Shown piece after piece: positions 43,980 through 55,036 of a stretch of DNA of 64,000 nt. The notes below the pieces were generated by a model that saw only the letters and a list, made by a program, of their open reading frames with translations, had not been told where the DNA came from and ran no database searches. Position 1 is the stretch's first letter; each line of letters begins with the position of its first letter. A program made the translations under genes and the position numbers. Where the stretch lies: NCBI GenBank assembly GCA_944990035.1, contig CALYLX010000159.1:1364001-1428000 (forward strand), given 5' to 3'. This DNA is from Clitopilus passeckerianus. Taxonomy: Eukaryota > Basidiomycota > Agaricomycetes > Agaricales > Entolomataceae.

Positions 43980-45141
43980 ATGGCTCGCTGGACCTTCGCG
44001 CTTCTCGCTCTTTCTCTCACCACCGGACAGTTCGGTGTCATCGCAGGTTTGTTTTATTCACCTTCACCTTCTCTTTCGAACCTTCTTACTCAATCGTTCA
44101 CCTTAAATAGCACCTACTGGCAGTCTTAAATGTAACATCGCCCGCTTCAAGGTCGTTGCCAACCTCAAAGCAGCATCCACGCTCGTTGATCAAATGGCCG
44201 AAGATGCTACAGACACCCAGTACGTTATCATATCCTTTTCATGGATCTTGCCTCAAGCTGACGACTTGCACTCTCCAGAGCTGCAGCCGTAAATACTGCC
44301 CTTGCCGATGCCCAAACAGGTCTAGACGACGCCACAACAGCAATACAAGGCATCGCAGACGCGCTCAAGGCCAAGCAGGCTCCTCCTACCGAGCTGAGGG
44401 ATCAGACTCTGGCGAGCCTCAACGCAGCTAAGACTGCGTTGGCGACATTTGCCAACTCTACCGATTCTGGAGCAGCGGAGAAGGCGCAGAAAAAGGTGGA
44501 TGCTGCGTTGGCTGCTGGTCAACAGGTCGTTGATTCTTGCGGTGGTGGGGGTGCAGCAAATTCGACTGAGACTGCAGCTGGTAGCGATACTGGCGCTGCA
44601 ACGAACGGGACTACCGCGTCTGCTTCTGGATCTGCTGGTAAGCGAGCGTCTCATGAAACTCGTATAAATGGGGCTGATATCGAGGCGCCGGGCAGCCAAA
44701 CGCCAGATCGGTGGTATTGCATGCAACATCGCTCGCCTGCAGACAGTAACCAACCTTGCAAAATCTTCTAAAGCAGTCAAGAAGCTCGCTGCTGCATCAT
44801 CCACGTACGTTCTTTCACTCATTCCCTCAATCTCTTCCATGTGTTCATCTGCCGTTTTCCACAACAGCGACGCCGCCGCTACAGATGCCGCGACTCAAGC
44901 TACAACTGGCCTAGGCGACGCAAAGGCCGGAATCGCTAAGATCGCAGCTGTCTTGCTCACTGGCGGCAAGGCTCCCGCTAATGCGAGGACACAAGTCGAG
45001 AATGGGTTGAATGCTGCCAAGACTGCCCTCGCTGCGGCTGCTAACAGTACTGACCCCGCCGTGGTTGATGCTGTTGCTGCTGCTTCGAAGGCTGTTGATA
45101 GCACCATTGCTGCTGGTGGGAAGGTGGTTTCGAACTGTTAA
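43980..45141 (+). CDS. Secreted protein with two internal repeats, function unknown
   Basis: Five exons (43980-44046, 44111-44219, 44279-44637, 44696-44804, 44868-45141), 918 nt, 305 residues. A signal peptide (MARWTFALLALSLTTGQFGV) is followed by two similar helical units. Unit 1 runs from LKCNIARFKVVANLKAAS to VDAALAAGQQVVDSC. Unit 2 runs from GIACNIARLQTVTNLAKSS to VDSTIAAGGKVVSNC. Each has one Cys near the start (CNIAR) and one as the last residue of the unit, and a shared core LNAAKTALA-FANST / LNAAKTALAAAANST. A Ser/Thr/Gly linker joins them. Introns fall at matching places in both units, which points to duplication of a whole gene segment. The Ala-rich amphipathic helices recall hydrophobic-surface-binding proteins of fungi, but I could not confirm HsbA motifs. 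Confidence 0.72.
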
Positions 45142-45543
45142 GTATGAAGATGGATTAGAATGATTGGCAAGAAATGGACTCGGACTCTATCATGTATTAT
45201 CAAGAACATTTTTGTTACAGTACTCACAATGGGCTAAGAATGAATGAATGACAATGTTGACGACTCAAGAGAGATATGTGGTAGAGGTTCTTTCATTAAG
45301 CTATCAGAACAGTACACAAGCATGGATGCATAGCAATACGAAGGGAACATGAAGACAGCGGTTTTGTAGTGGGGTGTTGGTATCAACGGGAGAGTAATAA
45401 GCGGGGACAAAGTAGGGTTCGTTCGTCAATACATGGTAGTCCCAACGTCTATAATAGCGGCTGCAATCCTGCAACTAATCCAAACCGAACGGAGTTGAAG
45501 CATGTGAAAGGGAAATACCAGCCAAAGAGAGGGAAAGCCAGAA
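45142..45543. other. Intergenic between convergent genes
   Basis: 3' flanks of the duplicated secreted protein gene and the SPC2 gene. No coding signal. Confidence 0.5.
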
Positions 45544-46454
45544 TCACGAGGTCTTTCCTTCCATTGCCTGATCCATCAACTCGCCTACCCATCTCTCAAA
45601 GCGCTCCTGATCCATGGTACCCTTCTCATCGAAGAAGGTGTTGTATTCCTTGGTACCGTGGTGCCTGCCCTTTGCGAGTAGGGACTTACCAGCGCTTGTG
45701 GAACGGAGGTAGGATAGTGAGAGATCGTATGCAGGGGGTGAGGTTTTCGTTACAGGTCGGGACCTGGAGGAGATTGTAACGCGTTCTGTAAGGATCTAGA
45801 GGAAGAAATGGCATGTGAGTAAGATGAAGGGTGAATAATTGGGCATGCGGGGTAGCCACGTACGCGTTTGGAGAATGATTTCCGCTTGCCCACAAATATG
45901 ACCTCGCCTTCGACGAACCAGGCGTATAAGGCCTGTATTGAGGTCAAGGCAATGTATCTGCAACAAATGTGAGGAGGTGCAGAGAGACTGGGAAGCAGGA
46001 ACCTACAGTAGGAGCCCTGCCCACACGACTGGCTTCGACTTCTCAAATTCGACCTTGTATCCGTAGAATGCCGTGCCTCCTGCAACGAACACGCTTAACC
46101 AGCCCAGTGCTAGCTTGACATCGGTATGTACGTGGCTCTGCTTGAACAAGTCCGGTCTTGAGAGATACTGCGAGGTGGAGTAAGTCAGCTGGTTGGAGAT
46201 AGCGAAGAAGCAGAGGTGCAACATACGCGTTTAAGTGCATCATCGCAAGCGTGTTTGAGTTCTGTCACGTTGTAGTTGTTGACCTTAATGACTTCTCGTT
46301 CTTCCTGTGGTACAATGACGCTTAATGGACTCAGAGGTCGTTCGGGGGATGAGTTGACAGATGATATGGCCTCGGCCGACTCGCGTGTTGGACTTGGTGT
46401 CCGTGGCTCACGACCGTTCATTGTCGGCGGCGTTGCTTTCTTGATTCGAGCCAT
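45544..46454 (-). CDS. Signal peptidase complex subunit 2 (SPC25-type)
   Basis: Four exons in coding order (46454-46227, 46167-46007, 45957-45864, 45795-45544), 735 nt, 244 residues. A Ser/Pro-rich N-terminal part precedes the family core VNNYNVTELKHACDDALKRYL, DVKLALGWLSVFVAGGTAFYGY (first membrane helix), FEKSKPVVWAGLLLYIALTSIQALYAWFVE (second helix) and VIFVGKRKSFSKR. The cytosolic tail ends KEYNTFFDEKGTMDQERF. SPC2 is a non-catalytic ER membrane subunit that helps couple signal peptidase to the Sec61 channel. The start at 46454 (MARIKK) gives the normal length. The frame is open farther up but without conserved sequence. The ~70-residue Ser/Pro-rich N-terminus is longer than in yeast. Confidence 0.9.
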
Positions 46455-47938
46455 TTTTGTGAAGGATTGTGTAGGTTTCTTGATTAGAGGTGGGCAAGGG
46501 TGACCATGAAGGTGAGAAAATGCCTGCTGAAGCCGCCGAAACCACGACGTGTCGTCTCGTGGCAATTGCCTTTTCCGGGACACCACCATCAACTTGCTGC
46601 TATCGACCACAACACCGATTCGAAAGGAATTGACTCCTGTTGATTCAGAGTTGGGTTGCGTGATTCATTCAACCGCAGAACATAACATGATTTCATAAAT
46701 AGGATTCCGGTACAAGGCTGCTTTCTTTTTTCTGCGATTTATTATCTGCAGAACATCTGAAACCCAGAGTTCTTGCCTGCCCAGAGTCTCTTATCTGGTC
46801 TTGTGCTGGCACCAAGTATCCTACATGATGTCAGTCACCTTGTAATGGAGACAGTGTGGAGTTGTATCAGTTCAAGGACCCTAGGGGCTGTACCTAGGAT
46901 CTGAAATTTCCAATCTTTCGTAGACGCTCAAGCCCCGACCTCGAGGTCTGCTGACCATTTCCGTTCTTGGTCAAATGCATTGCTAATCCCTTCTTCCGAG
47001 CTCAAGAGATCGTAAAGGCTGCTTCCGAGAGGTCGGGGAGTTGGGATGGGAGGGAGTCCCTTGACTTGTAGATGCAAATAATTAGATACATTTCCATCAG
47101 CAAACTGATAAGCAACGATCATTGTAAAACTTCAATTGGCCTCCATTCCACTGTAGATGGTGGCATGATTTCTCCAAATGACTTCAGTATCCAGTTTCCT
47201 CTCCTAGCTGCAGACTTATGTTTAGCCGACTCCCGCAATGGTGTCCCTCACAGATCAAGATGGGACAAGATGAGCTCAGAGCCGAGGGCAACAGGAAGCG
47301 GGAAAATGGTGTGGATTCCTGACTTCTTTGAAGAAACCGCCATTAGAAACAGCTCTTTTTAGCCTGATTACATTCAATTTGCGGGACTTTGACCATTCCT
47401 TCCCCATGCATGCGCCACACCAACTGAAGGCAGCTCCCGAAACGTTTCGGACTCCGATGAGCTGTCTCGATTAATCGCGAACACACCTTGGTGTGGACAC
47501 TGGGCACTAAGCCACAGGTTGTCGACTCATCGAGGTCGCGTCGAAATATCTATATCATGGTTGAGCCCAGCTTGGGTTCAGTGTAGTACTTATACGGAAG
47601 AAGGTATCTATGTTGATGGTCCAGCAGCCACGTAAACGAATCTAGCCCAATGATCTAATCTTGTGACTCTACCTCGATGGCCCATTGACCTTCACCTCGT
47701 TTTCGAAGATTCTTCAGCCAAGGCTGGGTCCACTTGACCAGCCTTGTTGCTTCGTGCGTGCACCGCAAGCCACTTCCAGCGAAATGAAGTTAGGGCATAC
47801 GTATTCGGCTGCCCATGAGGAACTGAAACTGACGTTTGGATTCGCGCTGGAAGCGAACCGAGTCGATCCTCATTTCCGGTGTACGTCAGTCGAAGGAATG
47901 GAAAAGAAACCCGCCAGGTCCTCTCGACAATCCCCACC
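46455..47938. other. Intergenic, 1.5 kb
   Basis: Space between the divergently oriented SPC2 and first ABCC genes. Frames such as those at 47072-47362 and 47685-47957 have no family resemblance or splice partners. It should contain both promoters. Confidence 0.5.
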
Positions 47939-50900
47939 ATGTTCCAGCACCAGCTAGAGGCTTCAGTCGCGACCGGCGTAGGGTGTTTGGCAAGTTTGAC
48001 GTTATTACTATGCTCGAAGGGAAGACACCTAGGGTATCAAGAGCTCCCTAGACATAAGGATGGGTATGGTGGGTATGGTGGAGAAGGATCCGATGCATTC
48101 AATATGGATTCTTCCGAAGACACGAGGGATGGGTATCCATTGGCATTGGACGCGTTCTTGGCGGAAGTATGTGACCCCTCTTCTTCTCGCTAGACTTTTC
48201 TAACTGCTGCTCAGGTAAAATGGCGAAAACTGCTGGTTGCCTGGTTGTTGGGAGGAATCTTTACCATAGATCTGGCACTTCTCCTTTGGACTCTTACTAA
48301 CAACAGCCTTCAAGAAGGCTTTCTCCCCGGTCTTGATTCATTAGCATCCTTCTACTTACTCGCCCTTTCCATCCATTCAGGGCGCAAGAGATGTGTATCA
48401 GCTCATGCCCAGCATACTGTGCACCACTGTGCACTCACTGCTCTGCACTCGACAGGAATGGGGTTAGCTTCCCTTCTACCCGAGCCTGGAGTCTTCGCAA
48501 GATACAACCCGTATTATGCTGCTATCCCGGCCTTTACCACATTTTGGTACATCAAGCTCTGCATATACGTTATGGTCTTCTTGATCGTCCTTACGATGCG
48601 CCTTGGGCCACGCCTCTACTTTCCTTTAGAGAGTGTTTATCATGGTCATGTCGTCGAAGACAAGCAGGATCTACCTGAAGGGAATGTCTGTGAAGTCACT
48701 GGTAAGTGAGCTACAGAATTATGGCTCCGCAGACTCAACTCTGTCCTAGGCTGTTCTATTGGAGGATTTCTTTTCTTCTCGTGGACTACAAGAGTTGTCA
48801 TGGCTGGACATGCCGGAAAACGCCTGCAAGTCAGCGACTTGCCCCTCTTACCCGCCATCATGCGGGCCAAATGCAACTACGTTGCCATGAAGCGAAGTGT
48901 CGACCGACTGTTTTTGTCAAAGTCGAAGGCACCTAGGAGAAGTGGATCTGGCTGGGGTCTTGAAATCCTGCTTTTGAAACTCAACTTTCGTGTGGTGTTG
49001 GTGCTGTTTCTGCTGGGGTTAGCCATCGTGTTTGTCTCGTATGCCCCTGCCGTGTTCCTCAACGGCTTGGTGAAGTACCTAGAGGAAGACCCAAGCCGAA
49101 ATGACACGCGAAGGGGGTGGTTCCATGTGCTTGGGTTGTTTCTAACCAGCGCACTTGAGTCTCTCAGTATGTACTTCCACCTCCATAACTCTATCTGACA
49201 TTCATGTTTCTTCAAGTGAAAGACCACATGTACTCAATATCAACCGTGGATCTCGAAGTTCGTCTCCGCATACAGTTGAACTCTACGCTCTTCAAGAAGA
49301 CGCTTGCATGCAAACGCGCCAGTAACAATGAAGGTCAACCGGATAATGAGACAGACTCCGAAACGAGACAGGACGCAAAGGCGCAGATTATGACTTTGAT
49401 GACCACGGACGTGGACCGACTGAGCAAGTTCATTTGGCATCTGTATATGTTGATTGGTGGGCATTCTGCCTTTTTTGAATGTGTCTGCTCTAAACCACAC
49501 CCAGCTTCACCTCTCGAGATCGTTATTGCATCATACATCCTGTACCGGGTTCTGGGTCAGTATAAATCCTTGCTCTGGCCTTGCAGATTCTGAGTTCTGT
49601 CTTATAGGCGTTTCGTGCCTTGTCGGCATTGGGGTCTCGTGTATACTTCTACCCTTGAATCACTTCGCAGGAAAATACGCTCTCGGTGGGTTTTTATTCA
49701 ATGGTAGGCTAATGCATGACTAAACCAGCATTGCAGCTGCTCAAGGGAATCTCCTGAAAGCCCGAGATGAGCGAGTTGCGTTAATGAACGAGGTTCTGGG
49801 TGCTATGCGGATGTTGAAGGTCAGACCCTTGTGGAACAAACTCTGGTAAGCTTGTTGATACCTCTATGTTTCTAGTTCATGGCCTGGGAAAGGAAGTTCG
49901 AAGAACGGATTCTAAGTATCAGGGAAAAAGAGCTGAAGTACCAGAAAACCAACTATACAATTGAGGTGTGACCAATGTAATATACCGTCTCGTCGCCTAG
50001 CTAACTTGGACCAATTCCAACAGACTCTATGGAGAGTAGTATGGTAAGACTTGCCGTTTGAAAACCTCCTCCAGTGCTCACTGAAATACAGGTACAGCGC
50101 TCCCGTGATTGTCTCGGTCTTCACCTTTTGGCACTTTACGAATGTTCGCCATCAAGCCCTCACTTCATCTATCGCTTTCACAGCCGTGAGTACTTTATCC
50201 CCCGCCTGGCATGCAAGCCTAGCTAACATACACACTTTACCAGATCCTTGGTAAGCTTCCGCCATGGATCGGTATGATGACTTTGGTCTAATGGATAACA
50301 GTGTTCGGCAAGATGAAGTATGCTCTTAATGGCCTTCCTGGCGCACTGATAGGACTCCTTGAGGTAAAGCAGACACTGCTTGAACTACTACTTCACTTGA
50401 AATAACCGGATTTACAGAGCTTTGTCTCCCTCCGCCGCATCGAACGATATCTCAACCGGAGAGAGGTTGACTCACCGAGGAACACAAGTCGAACGGAAGT
50501 CGTAGGCTTCCGAGCCTGCACCCTAACCTGGAGTCATGAACATCCGATAACTGAAGGCTCTCGTCAAGAATCATTACCTTTCAGCTCCGGATTTGCACTT
50601 TCAAACCTGAACCTGAGTTTCCCCACCGGAGAGCTTTCACTGATCTGTGGCAAGCTAGGTTCAGGGAAGACATTAGCTTTACTTGGTATGTTTTAACAAG
50701 TTGGACTATTAATGTCTAACAATGTGCAGGGCTATTGGGAGAGGCAGACGTGGTGTCAGGAGAAGTGTATTGCCCCAGATCACCTCCAGACACAATTGGA
50801 CTAGATTCAGGTGGACATATACCACCGGCTATATGGATAATGGAGGGTGTTTGTGCTTACGTGCCTCAAGTATGTCAAGCGTTCACCACTTTTGCTTTCA

Positions 50901-53900
50901 TAGGAGCAGTTTTAACGACATTTGCTCAGGTTGCCTGGCTATCGAATGCATCTATCAAAGGTTCGTTCAACAATCTTTGCTTGTGTACTATTGCTGACTA
51001 CCTACTATAGACAACATCTTGTTCCACCTACCTTATGATGAAGACCGGTATCTACAAACTCTCGAAGCATGTGCCCTCGTTAATGACCTAGAAATCCTAG
51101 AAGATGGGGATGAGACGGAAATCGGAGCGCGCGGGGTGAGCAAATCGCCAGCTAGTCACTGTTGCAAGGCCTGATCAGATGGATGTAGGTCAATCTGTCT
51201 GGCGGACAGAAGGTTCGGGGTGAGTAAAGAGAACCTGGTGCGGATGAATGCTCCTTACTTTCCCATAGTCTCGCTGGCACGGGCTGTCTATTCACGGGCC
51301 GCAGTGTTGTTGCTCGATGATGTTCTCTCCGCTGGTGAGATCAAGCTCCTTTGCGACTTACTTCCATAGACTAACTGTTATCTAGTGGACGCTCATACCG
51401 CCTTTCATCTCTTTCATCGCTGCATACGAGGGGAGATCATGGCGGGAAGAACAGTGATCCTTGTCTCGCACCATGTCAGATTATGTGCTCCCGGCGCTAG
51501 ATACATCGTTGCGCTTACTAGCGGACATATCGGGTTCGAAGGCGATTACGAGTCGTTCAAGAGCAGCTCTATTATCACCGATCTTGTGGATGGTCTTCCG
51601 TGTTCTCCTTCAGAGGAGACTCTGCTGGACGCAGATTCCGACACGCTATGTATCGTACCTACTAGTGGTACCTCTTCAGCCGCCTCAAGCATTTCGGGCG
51701 TGACCGTCAAGGGTCGTGGACCTCCAAAGAAGCTCGTTGAGGAAGAAAAACGTACAGTCGGACATATCGGAAAGGATGCTTGGAAGACCTACACATCTGC
51801 ATGTGGTGGTCCTTTCTTCTGGTTCACGCTCGTGTTAGTGCTCTTGGGTGCTTCCACGAGCCCAGTGCTGGAGAATGGATGGTTAAAGTATTTTTGTGGA
51901 CGTTCGACCTGATGATTTGTTCTAACTGGTTCTTTCTCTTCTAGGCGCTGGTCCAATGAGGCCATGCAAAGGCAACCCAGAGATTCCACTTTCTATGTCA
52001 TGGTCTATGCCGCATTCACATTTGGCGGATTGATCATCGCGGCCACGCGCTGGTTTTTCCTCTACTCTGGAACCCTTCGTGCTTCCGATGCGCTGTATAG
52101 GCGCCTTCTAAAGGCAGTTCTTTTTGCGAATATGCGGTTTCATGACACTGTCTCGCGGCCGGCTATTGAACAGATTTGGCAAAGATTTTGAAGGTCCGTA
52201 CTCGTCCTTTCTTCGAGGTCCTATTTGGTCCACCAACCCTACACAGATATCGACAGCAGTTTGCCAGACGATGTTGTCCATGCCATCATATACGCATTGT
52301 CCGCCCTCACGACTGTGGTCACCGTCAGCTTTGTTGGGGGCCTTCCGTTCATAGTTGCTATCGCCATTCTAAGCGTGCTCTATTTCAAAGGTATGTCTAC
52401 GTCCGTAGAATCTCTTCTGTGGAGGAGCTGACGGGAGTTCAGTCGCGCAGGTAAATGGCTGATCCAAGTGTTTAAACATGCCCCTCACACCTTGGTGTAG
52501 ATATATGGTCACTCGGCTCGAGATATGAGGCGGCTCTGTGAGTTCTTAGCCTTCCCTATCCCACGTATTGCTTAGTTGCTTGATTAGGCTCTGTGACCCG
52601 CTCGCCACTCTATTCCACGTATGGCGAAACTATCGCGGGTGCTACCGTGATACGAGCCTTTGGGGCGTCGTCGAAAACACTGCATGATATGCTTCAATTG
52701 ATGGATATGGTAACAGTCTCTCGTTTCGCGCAGATTTTCGCGTACTGACGGACGCTTGCTATAGCAATCGACACCGTATTACTGGATGTGGGCTGGTACG
52801 TATGCGCTCTTGCAACAAGACTCGTCGTTGACCTCATCCACAGTGAACCGTTGGCTAGCCAGAAGATTCAACATGTTCTCAGATTCTATTGTTGGCGCCG
52901 TCGCACTCCTTTCGTTGCTGACCCCGACAATCAGCGCTTCACTGGCAGGATTTGCTCTAGCTTTCGCTTCAACAATCACCAGTGACATGTTATTTCTCGC
53001 TTGGCGATTTGTCGGTCTCGAACAGGCTATGGTTGCTGTTGAACGAGTAAAGGAATATTCAGACCTTCCGCCAGAAGGATCAGAGCATACTAAGCGTGTT
53101 CTGCCAATATACTGGCCTGAGAACGGGGTTATTGAATGCAAAGACTTGAGTATTCGCTATGCAGTACGTGACACCGAGGTTCCCTAGACATGCATACTGA
53201 TGAATGGCATTCGTATGAAGTCCTATCTCCCTGACGTTCTTCACAAGATAGATTTCACCATCAAAGCTGGAGAGAAGGTCAGTCTTTCACGGGGTTACTC
53301 CATTCTTAGCGCTGATGTACAGATATAGATTGGAGTCGTCGGCAGAACGGGGTCAGGAAAGAGTACCCTTGCACTCTCGCTATTCAGATTTGTCGAACGT
53401 ATGGAGGGAACGATAACAATTGACGGAATCGACATCACAGAGCTTGGACTTTCTGACCTTCGCAGTCGCCTCACTATCATTCCGCGTAAGTTTCTACGGA
53501 TCTCCCTTGACCCCAGTTCAACTGACTAACCTGTTGCAGAGGACCCAACGATCTTGAGTGGCTCGCTGCGGTCAACTTTGGACGTTTTTGGTGAATATCA
53601 AGACGACGAGATAGTGGGTACCACTCTAACACTATTTGAAGCAGCTGACTGAGCGGACGCAGTACGAAGCCTTGCGACGTGTGCATTTGATTCCCTCAAA
53701 CAAGCTTGAAGGCGGGACTTCTAGCCCAGAAGTCGATCTCAATATCTTTCGAAACCTTGATTCCGTCGTATCCGAAGGCGGCGAGAATTTCTCAACAGGG
53801 TAAGGCGTGTTAGTTTCTGGGAAAGATTGGGCTGACATTGGTACAGGCAGAAACAGCTCCTTTGTGTGGCAAGGGCCATCTTGAAGAGAACGAAGATTCT

Positions 53901-54410
53901 CGTCATGGATGAGGCGACGGCTAGGTGCGTTATAGTAAGATTGCAGACAAACTCAAGAACTCAACTCCGAAATCAGTGTTGATTATGCTACCGACGAGCT
54001 TATTAGCACGACAATACGGCAGTGCGTTTTCTGATTCTCGGATAATCCCATGCTCTTTGCTAACCAACACTGTTAGGGAGTTTGCTGAAAGCACCATCTT
54101 GACGATCGCCCACCGACTACGGACCATTATCGACTACGATAGGGTGAGTCAATGTATTTCTGACTCCCAGTGGCGGCTCAAGAAAGTCATTATCACAGGT
54201 TATGGTACTAGATCAAGGTAGAATCGTGGAGTTCGACCGGTAAGTTCGGGATTTGGACGCCTCGAGGAGGAGTGCTCACCCTGATGTCATTGCTGCAGCC
54301 CTTCGATACTCCTTCAAGACGAGAACTCTGGATTTTATGGCATGTGCCGAGCCACTGGTCAGCAGGAGTTTATGGACCTCAAGCGAATGGCAGAGGTTTC
54401 GGAGCGGTAG
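47939..54410 (+). pseudogene. ABCC-type full ABC exporter, copy 1, with a 2-base frameshift
   Basis: About 35 exons join from the ATG at 47939 (CCACCATG context) to the stop at 54408-54410. The layout is an N-terminal membrane domain, TMD1, NBD1 (Walker A GKLGSGKT, signature LSGGQKVR, Walker B VLLLDDVLSA), linker, TMD2, then NBD2 (GRTGSGKS, degenerate signature FSTGQKQLL, Walker B ILVMDEATA). It resembles fungal Yor1/MRP-type exporters of conjugates and drugs. All junctions keep frame except in the exon 51945-52193. There HDTVSR and GRLLNRFGKDFE are in different frames and two bases are missing near 52153-52158 (a CGCGG run) relative to copy 2. As written, translation stops at 52191 after SRPAIEQIWQRF, losing most of TMD2 and all of NBD2. 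It could be a recent pseudogene or an assembly error. Microexons: 50244-50250 (7 nt) and 52443-52450 (8 nt). Confidence 0.85.
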
Positions 54411-55036
54411 ACTTGATTTTGGCTTCATGGCACTCGTTCATCTTACATTCTCGTAATATTTTCTTTCTGCTTGTTCCTACCGACGTCGCTTGGATCGTCA
54501 ATCTTGGCAAGGGCTTTTGACATTTGGTGTCGCTCGAGTCAGTGCGGGTCCGTCCCTCCGTAAACGAAAGGGGATTCGAGAGGGATCGTGATCTTCCACC
54601 GGCTATTATGTATCTTAGCCCCGGTTGAAATTTTCGTAATTTTGGGCTTCGATTGCACCAGGATGCGCCTCAGCCTCAGCAAAAGCGCAGGAATGAGCTA
54701 CAGGCGATAATTTCTATGAATACGAGGCACTGATATACTAATACTCTGGTTAGTGAACGATATCGTTATCCTCAGAAGAAATATATTCGAATGACCGTTG
54801 GTGTCGGCGCAAATGGAGGAACAGGAGCTTACTCAGCGGTACCCTGAAGTTTTGAGTGGCCGACCCATGTGGTTGCACGGACGGTATCAACGAATCCCAA
54901 TCATATTCGGTTCTGCGTTTGACTCATATACACGGCTCAACGCCCTAAGGCTCCGTCGAGCATCAAGAAAAGTTCATTAAACTGCTCGGTTGTGCACAGA
55001 GACAATCCGTAGCTTCTTTTCTTTTCTTTCCTTTAC
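54411..55036. other. Spacer between the ABCC copies
   Basis: 626 bases separating the stop of copy 1 from the start of copy 2. No gene seen. It holds the terminator of copy 1 and the promoter of copy 2. The run TTCTTTTCTTTTCTTTCCTTT just before the ATG is a typical pyrimidine-rich fungal leader. Confidence 0.5.

Noticed and set aside
45660..45690. GTAAGT donor near the end of the SPC2 gene
   Set aside because: The frame continues through it to a conserved-looking end, and any intron there would be only about 20 nt.
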